Under the pieces are notes generated by a model that saw only the letters and a program-made list of their open reading frames with translations, was not told where the DNA came from and searched no databases. Positions 26,007 to 37,910 of a stretch of 64,000 nucleotides of DNA are shown here, piece after piece. Position 1 is the stretch's first letter. Each line of letters begins with the position of its first letter. A program made the translations under genes and the position numbers. Source of the DNA: Reticulitermes lucifugus (taxonomy: Eukaryota > Arthropoda > Insecta > Blattodea > Rhinotermitidae); the NCBI GenBank assembly GCA_026260175.1, contig JAKCWW010000235.1, forward strand, positions 1,838-65,837, written 5' to 3'.

Positions 26007-26262
26007 CCGGTGGTCGTGCGGCCTAAGGCGTAGGTCTGCAGCCGCTTGATTGCTGGGATCGCGGGTTCGAAACCAGCGGAGGGCATGAATGTTCGTCTCT
26101 TGTGTTTGTTGTGTGCTGTGTAGGTAGCGGCCTTTGCGACGAGCTGATCACTCGTTCAGAGGAGTCCAACGGGGGGGGGGTGTGAGTGTCTAATTGTGTG
26201 TGATCTAGAAACCTCAACAAAGAGGCGGCCTAGGCCCGATTTGGGCTGTTGCGCCACAGAAA
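26007..26262 (+). repeat. SINE family A copy
   Basis: Head gatcccggtggtcgtgcgg, B box gcgggttcgaaacc (about 26060), body gcggcctttgcgacgagctg, tail aggcggcctaggcccgattt. A G-run (26170-26178) replaces part of the centre. Confidence 0.85.
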
Positions 26263-26482
26263 CAAATGTCGAGGACCTGACTGCTTCCCGTGCGTGCAGT
26301 CCATAGCAATTTACGAACATAACCTACATGTTGCAACTGCATACTCCCACATGACTGCAATATACTGCGAATTGTCTGAGGTTATTTGATGACATCACAC
26401 TTCGGGTGCTGATTATGTTAGAGATAAGAGGCTGAATGATTGGACCGAATAAATAGTATCATAATTTAACCACTAGCTCAGG

Positions 26483-26501
26483 AATAATAATAATAATAAT
26501 C
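26483..26501 (+). repeat. (AAT)n microsatellite
   Basis: Six units just before a SINE B copy. Confidence 0.85.
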
Positions 26502-26529
26502 ATTTTGCCTCACGCACTTCTGTATCGTA

Positions 26530-26775
26530 GTACAGTGAGCCATTCGAGTGCCATGGCTCGGGCGATTAGTCGCCGGCCAATCACTGCGGAACACCATTTG
26601 CCATCCCATGTGGGACTGGGATTGGTGGTGGACAAAGCGGCAGGTTTTTCTACAAATAATCTCTTTTTTCCTTGTAAATATCATTCCACTCTTCTCCATA
26701 ATGATATTTAATTCTTCTACCATCGACATTAGATAACCTTAGCAATTGACAGCGTCGTTAAATAAAACACTAAAA
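26530..26775 (+). repeat. SINE family B copy
   Basis: Head gtgccatggctcgggcga...gccggccaatcac, centre tatcattccactcttctcc, tail gacagcgtcgttaaataaaa. The tail shows the family's 3' consensus best. Confidence 0.75.
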
Positions 26776-27019
26776 ACATTTACAATTTTAAACCGGTCAT
26801 AGAAACTTGAAGGAAAGTCTTATGGCGTCCTCAGATTAACATTAAATAGCACTTCCACACGTACTAACATTTCACTGTGTATTTCATGTACTTTAATGCA
26901 GCAATATTTTTTCCTTTATTTTCGCAATCCAAGTGATAGGTACGAAGTTTTTATCGCTTTACATGAAGTCAGCAACAAGTAACTAGTTTTCAGATGCGAG
27001 ATTTGATTGCAGGCGGGTT

Positions 27020-27115
27020 GAAAATAGTCTCCTGGAACAGGACGTCTCGTAGTCTGGTACATAAGTAGCTACGTTTCGGAGGCTACTGCCATGAAGGTGG
27101 AGGCAGAGAATTCAA
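27020..27115 (-). repeat. Hammerhead-like family copy
   Basis: Minus strand: ttcatggcagtagcctccgaa then acgtagctac, about 15 bases, then gagacgtcctgttccaggag. This is the order GAAACGT ... ACGGCGTCACATCCCAG seen at other loci, diverged. Confidence 0.5.
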
Positions 27116-27452
27116 TTCTAAGCTTCAGTACTTACCTACCAGACTCCATGGTGTATATCTCAGCAGACAGTCACATTCAACTAGTGTACAATTTTATAAG
27201 AAACGTAACTGAGAAACCATTATGGAAACTGCATGTTACAAATGAAAATTAAAGTTAAGGGAAAAGTAATACTACACAGCAATAAAAATCAGTACATATA
27301 GGCGCTTCTGGTAATCCAATTCTCTTAATTTATATGTTCATCAAGCTATTAAGATGTAAAGAGTGTGCATTCTAACCTTTATTTACGTTTTTCCTTTGAG
27401 TAAAAGTTGGAAAATCAACAAGGCGTTATTTCAGTCGAACAAAATATTTATT

Positions 27453-27645
27453 AAAAGAGGAAACGGCTACATGTTACGGCTTTCTGACAAGCCTTCATCA
27501 GCCCAAACGTGAGAAACATACAGGTATATAGTAAATATTTGGGCATTATCATAACTGAATATTTCAAGTGCATTTTAATTTTACCGACATTTGTGCTGAT
27601 GATGATTCTGATAGGAAGCCGAAACATGTAGCCATTTTATCTTTT
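27453..27645. repeat. Element with two opposed hammerhead-like cores
   Basis: Left arm (27453-27502, minus) holds CTGATGA (27495-27501), a stem II with AGGCTT/AAGCC, then GTAAC. Right arm (27595-27645, plus) holds CTGATGA (27596-27602), then GAAACATGTA from 27621. The arms are imperfect reverse complements over about 50 bases. ACATGT could form the very short stem III known from hammerheads of Penelope-like elements. No coding sequence between the arms. Confidence 0.65.
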
Positions 27646-28282
27646 GTCAGTTATGGCAAATTAGGTACGGTATAATGTATACAACCCGTAGGCCATTTTG
27701 TCAGCCTTCTTAGGAAGAATGTTGTATTCTGGGCCTGCAGAAGAGCCCACAACACTGAGTCAAACTTCCTAGCATTGGAGTAAATAAGAAACGCATTACA
27801 CGTCGTGGTATAGGCCTCGTCATAAACTCTGAGGGGGAGGTGGGTTGTTCATTCTATTCTTTCTCTGTTCTTCAAGGAAAGTGGTAGATAATGCCTTACA
27901 ACAGATCATGACCACTTCCTTGCGATCTTTTCCAATTAATCAGTCACAACCATCCTGCCATTTAATGCTTTCTGACATACAGAGTTGAAAATCCCTTAAA
28001 ATAATACAAGAATCAACAACGAAATAAAGGTGGCCATAGAATTAAAGTGAAGAAAGATTTTGGAAAGCAAGATGATGAGGGAATAGTAGGCATTGTGAAC
28101 AAAAATTAGGCTTAAAACAGGCCTATGATTTTTAGTAATATATTGAATTTCAACTAGCCTTAAGAAGGTCTTCGAGGAATGCGGTGTTGAACCAAAGAGT
28201 AGGAGACGTCGGCTGTCAGATTGGTGGTAGTGAATTTCAAGCAATTGTTTCCCATTACTAAGCCGTAGGCATTAAACGAATT

Positions 28283-28566
28283 AAGTACACTTTTTCTTCA
28301 ATGGCTCGACAGCCCCTTGGGGGCCTAGGCCGTCTCATTTTTAGAAGCTTCACGATCACACTTTTTAGACACACCACATTCGGTAGGACTCCTCTGTACG
28401 AGTGACCAGCTTGTCGCAGAGACCTCTACCTGATAACACACACCACTCACAAGAGACAGACATCCATGCCCCCGGTGGGATTCGAACCCACAATCCTAGT
28501 AAGCGAGCGGCCGCAGACCCACGCCTTAGACCGCACGGCCACTGGGATCGGCTCAAGTTCACTTTT
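28283..28566 (-). repeat. SINE family A, full copy with target duplication
   Basis: Reverse-strand copy: B box gggttcgaatcccacc on the minus strand near 28480, head at the right end, tail at the left (ggctgtcgagccattgaag on minus). Flanking repeats AAGTACACTTTT (28283-28294) and AAGTTCACTTTT (28555-28566) differ at one base, so the element is 28295-28554. The youngest-looking copy of this family here. Confidence 0.88.
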
Positions 28567-29526
28567 ACTTACAATAATAAAAAGCAGCTAACATCTTTAA
28601 GGAAAGAAGTGGAAAATTTTGTGACGCAATAGACAGCTAGTGGAGAGAGCCAACAACTTTATAACAAGGTAATTACGAAAACTGCGTATTATAAACCTCA
28701 ACCAATATTAATTTGTCTACATGCAGATCATGCAACGAAAATTGTGAAAGAAGCAAATTAAATTACTGTTTACATAAAATTATTTTTGCATGAAGTGCAT
28801 AATGGGGGGGGGGTGTTATTGGTGTGGGGGGTAATATTACTGGGAATATCGTAACTATCGGTCATTTCTTATCTGCCAAAGAACTTGAACGCAAACGGTT
28901 AAGATGAAATTCTTTACGCGAAGGAGGTCCACACAAAATGCAGGAAGAATGTAATGTTAATTTAGAGCGACGTACCGCAGCCCCCACAAGGCACACAAAC
29001 CGAATATCAGATTATGAAAGCCTCTAAAATGTTAGGCTTGCGTTACACAATTTAGACCTCATACAGAGATCACGCTTTTACTTTTCATATGGTGTATATT
29101 TAAAGAAAAACAACCTAAACCGTTCTGCAAGTAATGACTCATTTGTTGATTATTATAAAATTATAAAATGTTCCGTATCATCCATACAAGCGCCAGACGT
29201 GACTCGAGGAAAATTACGAACCTCACAGTAGACGGTTTTCGATCCGCTTGGTTTCAATCGCATTTTCTAAATAGGTCAATTTTTTATGTTACAAAGTTGT
29301 GCAGATAAAGGACAATGAAGAAATTAAAATCACATGCAGTAAATGAAGCGTAATTCAGTTTCTCCTTTTCTAAAGATTATCCCGACAAGTCCTATTGCAT
29401 CCGGAAACCCCCTAAATATCAACTGTAATTTCCGGGACTAATTCCAGGATAAGTTTGATTCCAGCATATTTTTTAGAGTACGATTTTATAGGGTTGTACA
29501 GATATTGATTTCCTCTATTTAAACCA
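28567..29526. other. Intergenic, nothing recognised
   Basis: AT-rich, with a G-run at 28804-28812. No gene, RNA or repeat identified. Confidence 0.5.
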
Positions 29527-30140
29527 GTGGCGAATCCTGATACGGAGGTCAGGTGTAGCAGAAGGGTATAGAATGCCTTGTTTTACCCATCCCTCCCCAT
29601 ACAAGAAATTAAAATTTAATCATTCAGCCTTGTCCAAGGTAACAATAGTAACAACAAAACACGCAGTAATAATAATAATAATAATAAACAAGAATCTACA
29701 TGAGGTCACACCCAATCATTGTCTGCAAAAGAGAAAATTCAAATCTTAAATTCGCACATGATGTGTTTTGGTCATTTGAAATAAAATTCCTCTCTTTTGT
29801 TAACAGATGTAAATTTTTCACTGACCACATCGTGGGGCTTGAGAGTTTTCTTGAGTTCTGCAACTAAGGCCTTCTTTGTTGACAAGAGAGAGAGTTGACT
29901 CTGTCTTGACCCGGAGTGCAGCGAAGGTATGTCTTAATTCTCCTGAGGTCTGAAAGCCTTCGTTCAACTGAAGCTGTTGTAGCCGGCATGATGGAAATAT
30001 TTGCCAATTTGTACGTTTCTTTCCAAATGTGGTGGTCATATGGCTGTCAGGCGACCACTGTAGAACTTCTTAAAGTGATATTCTGTAAAACTTCTGAATC
30101 ATGAAGCACCATTAATTCATTCTTCAGCAAAGCAATGCTG
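29527..30140 (-). mobile_element. hAT transposon remnant: transposase C-terminus and 3' end
   Basis: Minus strand codes a hAT dimerisation domain: MPATTASVERRLSDLRRIK, then TYLRCTPGQDRVNSLS. This fits the hAT pattern S-ER-FS-LRRIK-YLRS-M----L--L. Upstream (to about 30140) lies KNELMVLHDSEVL and WKETYKLANIS, with one in-frame stop (VVA-stop-QPYD). After RVNSLS a one-base frameshift leads to KKALVAELKKTLKPHDVVSE and a stop at 29772-29774. The 3' end of the element is at 29527, where CAGTGGCGAATCC reads outward as a hAT terminal repeat. The 5' part was not found. A dead DNA transposon. Confidence 0.7.
29669..29689 (+). repeat. (AAT)n microsatellite
   Basis: Lies within the hAT remnant's 3' untranslated end. 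Confidence 0.85.
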
Positions 30141-30469
30141 AAATCACCCTCAGTGTTCGTAAAAGGTGATCGGGAAAGTTACATTTATGTGTGTGTGTAT
30201 CAAATTTCTCACAGTTCAGTAGCCTCAAAAAATTCCATTTTTTTAATGTTTGAGAAATGCAGTGTCAAATGATGAAGTTTCAATGATGTCGTAAAATAAT
30301 ATCCTTTACTTTTTCTACTGCTTCGAGATGTTACGAAAAACTTTTATCGTTTCGTTCTTTCGTAGAAAATCAATCGTATTTCAACAAAACACAATGAATG
30401 AGGAAGACAGATAGTCAGAAAGAAATAGTCTATAATGTAAACACTAAGAAAACAGTGATATGCAGTTTC

Positions 30470-30665
30470 CATCGCGTTATTGTTGAGGAAACATCTTCTG
30501 GCTGTTGCTTAGTGTGATTGGGTAACTTGTTAGCCAAGTTTGAAACCACCTTCATCCTCAGTGTTATGAGTCAATTCACGAGTCAGAACCGTGAAGAAGA
30601 AGGTGCTTCCTTCGAAACGTCGGGAAGAACTCACCCGACCTCACGGCGCGACAACCCAGAAGAAC
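30470..30665. repeat. Head-to-head hammerhead-like family pair
   Basis: Plus arm (30585-30665): gaagaaggtgcttccttcgaa, acgtcggg, then ctcacggcgcgacaacccag. Minus arm (30470-30560): TGAGGATGAAGGTGG, then a diverged cacactaagcaacagccagaag. Each arm ends outward with the cccagaag signature. Confidence 0.5.
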
Positions 30666-30669
30666 TGCT

Positions 30670-32130
30670 TGCTCAATATGAATACATGTTTGAGATTAAT
30701 GAAATCTTTTAGCGTTTTGTCATTTTCAGTGGGCAAAACGGCAAGCTTCCCGCTACAGTTGCCTATCTATCGCTGCAGTATTTTTTATCTTTCTCGCTTG
30801 TTAACACAAGTGACAAGGAGGTTAGCTGTTGCTATCGTCGAACTGACTTCCATTTAAGTGGACGCTGTGCACAGCACTCCACATTGCCTTCTCGCCTCTC
30901 GCTTCTAATGGCAAATTTAGCAGCGAATACCCCATTTCCGTAGCCTTTCAGCAAATGAAATACAAATTTTATGTAACAGAAAGTAATAATTTTCAGAAAA
31001 AAGATTGACAAGTGTTCGCTCTTTTTTACATAGAGAAAGGAAGTCACTTTCTCCGTTTCAGCAGTATAGCATCGCTATATCAGCGATACCGGAGCATCTT
31101 CCATTTAGTTAAACAGTAATACATCAGCGCCGTACAAATTATGTTCTCGTCACCTCTCGTTTTAAGATTTCATACTGCTTCTTTGATAGGCTTTTTATTA
31201 CGGGTTTAGTGACAATCCATAGTGTTGGCAGCACTGAATTTTACAGCACACAGCTACGCAGTACTAACCCACAACATAAGACTAACTAAACCTTCCTCTT
31301 ATATTTAGCAATGTTGTTGAGGCAATAGTTAGAGATGCTTATTGGCGTTACTGGGAGTGGTATGAAATGGGGGAATTGGAAGAGGTGGTGGGTGAAATGT
31401 TGCGAGATAAGCTACAACTGGGCTCTTCCTGAAGCCATTGAAGATGGTGGGGATAAGGTGACCCTACGAAAGGGAATTTGTACTAGCCTACAGTTGTTTT
31501 TGACATATACAGAGGTTCTGCAACAGGAATCGCCGGGACTTGACTGTCCTTCTCTCTCTCTTTATCTGGCCGGAAGAGAGAACTACATCCCTTTTCGTGA
31601 GGGAATGGACCATTCCGTTCCGTACTTTTTTTTATACCGAGTACATATTCACACATACAACACTTTTCCCCAGTCCTTATCTCTATCCTCTTTTTGTAGG
31701 GTGGTCCGAAAACTTTATGTCGGTTAAATACCTTCAGATTATATGAACAATAGGAATTTATTTTTTCACGATTTTCCATAAGTGCTCCTCATAACCAGAT
31801 GATCGCAGTGTGGCTTAATTTGTGGACTGCGAGAAAACGTGTTTCAGCATTAGGTTACTTTCAGTATTCATGACAGAGCTAAGAATGCATTAAATACCAG
31901 AAAAGCTTGCTGCTCTCAAATAACTCAGAAATCTTTACCACTCTGTACAGGGGAAAAAAATGTGAGAAAAGGATATCAAGGAAGATAAACGTAAGTAACA
32001 GAGATGCAACAGAAAACGGAAAAAATTACAGCATGAGTATGTTTGTAATTTTTAAACCTACTTTTCTACTAAATTATTTGGGGAGATAAACACAAGGAAG
32101 TTGTGACAGGCTACAAAGATAATAATTACG
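30670..32130. other. Intergenic, nothing recognised
   Basis: Longer frames at 31335-31727 (plus) and 31483-31779 (minus) show no domain and overlap each other. No RNA gene seen. Confidence 0.45.
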
Positions 32131-32134
32131 GGAA

Positions 32135-32333
32135 ATCAGAAGTGCATAAATCACAAATTACACACCAACGAAATGCACTATAGTTTTTCTTTTTATTCTT
32201 TAACCCCTACATATGTTCAGCCTTTACAAGGCCATCGTCAGGGGGTTCGTAGTCTACATTTACGTTGGTGTGTAATTTGTGATGTTTAAAAAATGCACGG
32301 TGAAGATAATATAAAATTTATCAGAAGTGCATA
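32135..32333 (-). mobile_element. Small retroelement with hammerhead-like core and 14-bp target duplication
   Basis: A 14-bp direct repeat ATCAGAAGTGCATA (32135-32148 and 32320-32333) bounds an insert of 171 bp. Inside is a perfect 21-bp inverted repeat (32150-32170 against 32263-32283). Between the arms the minus strand reads AACCCC-CTGACGA-(GCCTT/AAGGC stem)-GA-ACATATGT-A-GGGGTT. AACCCC (minus of 32242-32247) pairs perfectly with GGGGTT (minus of 32202-32207) as helix I; ACATATGT can close as a short helix III. One A of the consensus GAAA is missing. No protein is coded. Confidence 0.75.
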
Positions 32334-32734
32334 GTCGCTCGCAATTTCAGTCGGTAACCAAAAAGGAGAGACGCAACTTTTCTTAGATTTTGGAAGGAAT
32401 AATATTAAGGATTACGTTATTAGAAAAAGTACTTCACTTACAGTTTGTTTTAAAAATATAACAGAGCGAGCAGCAAACATTTTGCCTGCAGTGTTTGATC
32501 GGTATAAGTAATGAGATAGGCTTAGGAAGAACAAACTGATTGCGCTAAAAAGGACCAGAACAGTCGCAAATTTTATCCCTGAATCTAGGAAATTGCTAAT
32601 AAGAGAGGCAAATATTAAGAGTGTAAAAATATGCTGCGAGAGCTGATGTTTTTAATGCGATTTCTTAAATGAGATGTCTGATTTTTGGAATGTGATGCCG
32701 TGTGATGTGATGGGGGACATGCCGCTTTTAACTG

Positions 32735-32815
32735 CAGCGTCTGTGAAATGGAAATCCCGAAACCTTGGGAAATTTATACCGGACTATACGGCGTCACATC
32801 CCAGAATGTAATACT
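32735..32815 (+). repeat. Hammerhead-like family copy
   Basis: aaatggaaatcccgaaacc, ttgggaaatttatacc, then tacggcgtcacatcccagaa (32786-32805). The 3' signature is intact here. Confidence 0.6.
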
Positions 32816-32819
32816 TTTC

Positions 32820-34740
32820 ATGTTTTATGTTACGTGCAGTCAAACTTCGATATAGCGCCACCATCACTTAGCACCTGTGAAAGTCTGTTAAAAGATATTC
32901 CATGTTATATAGTATTTCATATTTACCGCAACGCTCGACATACCGCTACAAACAGCGGTAAAAAAAAAAGTGGCGCTGTAGAGGGAATTGACGGTACTTC
33001 TTACCCAGTAAGAGTCGCGCTTGAAGGAATAGGAATCGAGATACGAAAAGAAGTGAAGTACTTGACCTACCACATGGGTTTCTTTTCAGTTCTTACAAAC
33101 ATTAATATATTACTCTTAGAGATATTAGGAAGTGTCATTACACACCATGTCAGGTAACTAAACCAGTTACGAAATTTTAAGAGAAATCTGCACAGGCATA
33201 TTTATAGTCTCTGATTAACGCTTTCGTTACCTGGAGTCGCGCTTTGCGGACAGGGTGTAGCTAGATGCTGATGTTGCAGCCACAGAGCTCGTTCTGTCGG
33301 GGAGACGAGCTGGCTGCAGAAGACAGCCTTATAGCCACCCGAGTGCAACTGATGGGGCAGACAGCCTGAATTACCGCATTATGCTTCCTGAATGGTACTT
33401 CTTGCCTCTCGTTCCGAGCTGGCTCACACACCTTGCATACAGCTGTACAAGCAGACCACAGAGGATTGGACATTCCGCGTAATTTTGCTTGATGACGAAG
33501 ACAGATTAAACGGAAGTTAGAATGACTGTTACAAATTTAAAGGGTTTCATGAAAGTTCAACTACAGTTTTATAAAATTTGGACGAGTTAAAGTGACCAGG
33601 AATTTTTTTCCCATATTATTTTCACAAATTTGCCCGGTATTTATAACACGTAGTTTTAATGAGACGAAGCTTCACAGACTGGTAACAGCCATTCGAAGAA
33701 GTGTCGAATTTCAAGTACTTTGGAACAAAAGAACAAATATTAAGTTATATATTAATATAACAGGATACAGTTCTTCGTGTTATTTAATTTAAAGACAGTT
33801 TATTGTTTCGTTCACTCTCGAAAACCTACAGTTGTATTTATTTAACACGATAACACGTTTTCTGTAACAGGATGACTTGTGATTCAAGTGTTCGATGTTT
33901 ATGGAGTTTAAAAGTTTCTACTCTTTTACTGGCTAAACTTAATTATGATTTTATATGATAACGAAATCGAAGTAGTTATATTTTTAATACGAGTAAATAT
34001 TTTATATATATTTTGTAGTCCCATGGTACTGTTTATTTAGACCGTTTACAAATAAGTGTAAACATCTTGTTGTAGAGGAGATTGGGAAACAACCAGGAAT
34101 CCTCTTTCTCCAAAATGCTCATTCCAATTTAGCTCTCACCGATTGAACTATAATGAAGTTTATATAATTTTTTGCTTAGTAACGTATCCTTTACATATAC
34201 TTTGTAAGGAAAGTGAAGATGTAAATCGGAATGCAGATGGACTTCAGAATATGTACTGCACTAAAAGGAAAAGCTAAACATGAAAATCAGAAAATGAACG
34301 AAGTTTAAATTCTAAAATATCAGGGCAGTTCCAATATATGGGCGTGAAAGTGGGTGGTAAAGAAGAAATATAGATATACCGTAAGAAAATTTCAATCTGC
34401 TGAAATTAAATAGACAAGAGACGCACACGAATATATGTGATCAGATGTGATAGTATGTGAAGAAAATTGTAAATATATTCACCACAAGAAAATCATGGAA
34501 CATCTGTAAAGAAATGACGATAGGAGAATACCTTATCTGCTTTTCATTATACACGAAGAAAGAAAAGAAGAATTTCAGGGACCTCGAAATTTATCCCTAC
34601 GACCCTGCAGGTGGTTGTACCCATAGTACAGTAGCTATCAATGATCAGGAATTCTGTCGTCCTTACCTCATTTTATAGAAGTAAGCCTGAAATACATTAT
34701 CATGAACGACGTATGTTACTGTCAAAATGGGCAATAAATT
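32820..34740. other. Intergenic; one GC-richer patch
   Basis: 33233-33475 is clearly richer in GC than its surroundings and includes a hairpin (33273-33319, arms gcagcc...agctcgt / acgagct.ggctgc). No ORF with a domain. The rest is AT-rich and unassigned. Confidence 0.4.
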
Positions 34741-34891
34741 ACAGTGACGTCTCTACTTAGCCGTGTGACCATGAAGGCTGCTACCTTACAGCCAGTGACG
34801 CAGGTTATAGGCTAGCAAAATAATTTCCCCTGTCTGTTTGGACGGAGTGACTCCGGTTCAGTGTCTTTGAAACACAAACAACAGTGATCTG

Positions 34892-34903
34892 GCGGTAGAG
34901 GGC
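34892..34903 (+). promoter_or_regulatory. CTCF-like motif (11 of 12)
   Basis: GCGGTAGAGGGC fits CCRSYAGRKGGC except at the first base. The same 12-mer recurs at 49023-49034. Binding not shown. Confidence 0.4.
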
Positions 34904-35229
34904 ATGCTACTCTAGTTAGGGGCGTGGGTTTGGTAGTTAAAAAAGGCCTACCATAGCTGTTGACAGCCTGTTTCCTGTCATAGAGATAATGTCACGGAAT
35001 GATGGCAGACGTAAGCTGCTCGAAGTGAGCGTGGTGTTTCAGTGAAATACAGAGGAATGGAAGTGTGGAAGTGTTATCAATTGTGAAGCGTGTGTTATGT
35101 GTTCTCATCGAGATCAACGTAACAGTAAGTTATGTGTGTATTTTGCTAATAGTCTGTTAAATGACTAAACTAGGTAGGCTTAATTTATATGTATATGTTC
35201 CGTCATCAGAATATAAAATAGTAATATAA

Positions 35230-35790
35230 GGCTGACTAATAAATTATTCGGAAATGATGCAAATTTCAAATATCTTGGGAGGAGAGCAATAAGTCAAAAG
35301 TCTGGAGAAGTGTAGAACAATAAATTCTCACTGCTTGATGTCCTTCAGCGTAATCTTTTTTGGCCTCGTCTTCGACCTAACACCTTAAAAAGAAAGATAC
35401 AAAAAATGTAATATTATGCGTTCTATTACATGGGTGTGGAACTTGGTTACATGCTTTAATAATCTTAGGACTGAGGATGTACTGAGTACAGAGTGCTGTG
35501 AAGGATATTTGGATCTGAGAGAGAGGATATATCAATGAAATGGACAGAATTGTGTATATTTAGGCCTGATAAAGATATTCATCATTTACGTTTCTTACCA
35601 ATGAGTGATCAATCCAAGGAAGAGATGGGCATGGCATGTGGCATGCATTGGACAGATAGGAAATAGGTACGAGTATTTGTGTTGAATACCCTGAAGCTAA
35701 AATTTAATTTAAGGGGCCTAATCATAGGTGGAAGAATGACATTAAAATGATTTTAAAAGGAATAAGTATTTAGAAAGCCAATACTTTTGT
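35230..35790 (+). pseudogene. Degraded LINE reverse-transcriptase C-terminus
   Basis: Scattered frames match the non-LTR RT C-terminal pattern. DANFKYLGRRAIS and NTLKRKIQ are followed by LLHGCGTW, then RWAWHVACIGQIGNRYEYL (against WAGHVARMGE-RN-YRVL) and PNHRWKNDIKM (against GRPRRRWEDNIKM). There are several stops and frameshifts, so this is an old copy. Same family as 61130-61645 and 62470-62850. Confidence 0.6.
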
Positions 35791-36639
35791 ACAATGTAGA
35801 AGAAGACATGGAGGCCAAAGGAATTACGAGTACGTGTTATTTTTTCGTTAAATAGACATAGCGGTTTAACAGTTTCAGTAGACGAGTCGAATTTTTGTGT
35901 CGGACAGATCAAAAACACTTTTACATATCATGTTACATAGACCGTTCAGTTGTTGCCCCCATGTTTTTTGACTCCTTGAAAATGGTTCTTGGGTACCGAA
36001 GCATGTCGGAGTTACGGTATGTAATATTGACTGCGTTATGTTGGTTGATTTAAAAACGCACGGAATGTGCACCATTATGAGATTAAATACTACAGGTTCG
36101 TCGCCGGTCCCCTTATTGCTATACGCGTCACAAAACCATGCCTGTCATAATCTGAATATCCCAAAGAAATGTGTTACAATTTTTTGTGGCTCTTTCGTAT
36201 GTTTACATCGAGTCAGCCTCCATATTCCATCATGTCTGATGTTCTTAATATTGTTTATGGTTTATTGTTTATTACTTGCTGAATTTCAAAGGAATTTTCG
36301 CGCTGCAGTGGATACAACAATGTACGTATTAAAGTAACATAGAGGCACGTTCATGTAACCATTGTTGCTGTGATAAAGCAATAAGTATGACACATTATGA
36401 GTGCATATCTCTATTATTACCTTAGGTATACGGCATGCAAATCGCATCTTTTCTGCACAGCATTGTATTATCATCTGTGTCCTAACTGGTTCTACCATAG
36501 TTTTCCACAATATCTCATAAACGACCTGATTTTCGAAAAAAAAAATATTGAACATAGAATGTGTTATTTGATTTTCTCTAGAACTTTGAAATATATCTCA
36601 TTATAAGAAGAATTGTGCGAGATATTATCATACATATAC

Positions 36640-36805
36640 ATAGGTCTTCATGTAAAGTACCCGTTACTCTTGTAAGATTTTGATCAAACTTGAATTTTTT
36701 CGACAGATTTTTGAAAAAACCTCAAATATCAATTTTCATCAAAATCCGTCCAGTGGGAGCCGAGTTGTTCCATGCGGATAGACAGACGGACATTACGAAG
36801 CTAAT
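36640..36805 (+). repeat. Dispersed repeat, shared with 40190-40345
   Basis: Contains cttcatgtaaagtacccg, cgacagatttttgaaa, aaaatccgtccagtggga and gccgagttgttcc. All recur in reverse orientation at 40190-40345. It looks like the 3' end of a retroelement or SINE; family not named. Confidence 0.7.
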
Positions 36806-36844
36806 GGCATTTAAAGCAATAGAATGGGCGTGTAGACTGGATTG

Positions 36845-37910
36845 ATCTGCTGCGGGATAGGGGTCCTTGGCCAATTTATTCCTCATTTCACGGCACCATA
36901 TTCCAGAAAACAGTAACCTTCTTTTCCGTAAAATTATTATACTTAATTTACCAAGTAATATTGGAAGGCAGGAACTTCCAAAACAGTCTTGGTTTTGTTG
37001 GTACTACCCACCACAGACACCCTGATATCAGTAACATACAGTAGTTCTGTCGAATGCATATGACTGTTCCGATACATCGGCTGTGTTCCTTCTGCCACTT
37101 CCTATGTACAGTATAAAGAGAACACCATCATTGACAAGCCATACCAATGTCTATAAGCAAGCCTGTGCAAGTCCTTCCTATTATGGTCCCATATAACCAA
37201 GGACATTTTTACGAAGTTTCAAAGCCCGACACGATAGAAAATTGAATTGATGTTGTAACGTTATCCATATCATGCTTACCAACCTCACGTCCCTTTCTGC
37301 CATCACATTCATAGTCTTAGTGTCTACACGCTTTGGGTTATTCCTTCCTTACCCTCTCCCTTAACCACCCTATACTCGTACTGTAGTCCAGATATGGGCA
37401 ATTGTGGTTACTGAAATTGTTCTCAGCATAGCCCTTCCCCTTTGGATATGGCTGTATAAAACTGTATTGGTTTACGGAATATCTAAAAGTGGAGCGCTAT
37501 TTTTACGTGAGGTGTAAAAAACGAACGGTTTGGAAATTGCAACTGCTAAGGAAGAATAACAAAAACACGTCTCTGTTTCTAACCTAGTTCCACTATATCT
37601 TGTAAAAATGCACGTGTGTATCTTATGTTTTACTCGTAGATTATAGAATTATCATGATTTTCAAGGAAAGACAGAGCTATCAGGATTTGTATGTGTGTTC
37701 CAGCCATAAGATGTAAAGTTAATTGCTGTAAGCAATTTTTGAGTGGAAAACTACAGGTATAAAAATCCGTCCAAATTCAGTACCCGGAAAGGTCCAAGAA
37801 AGAGATGCTTATCCTACAAGAAGTTATACGTTACGTAAATATTTTTATTAAATATCCTATATATCCGCGAGATTTTGTTCTCGCTGCAGTGTGGCTAAAG
37901 TAACCGTTCT
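36845..37910. other. Intergenic, nothing firm
   Basis: A weak hammerhead-family 3' signature lies at 36887-36908 (tttcacggcaccatattccag). Otherwise unassigned. Confidence 0.4.
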
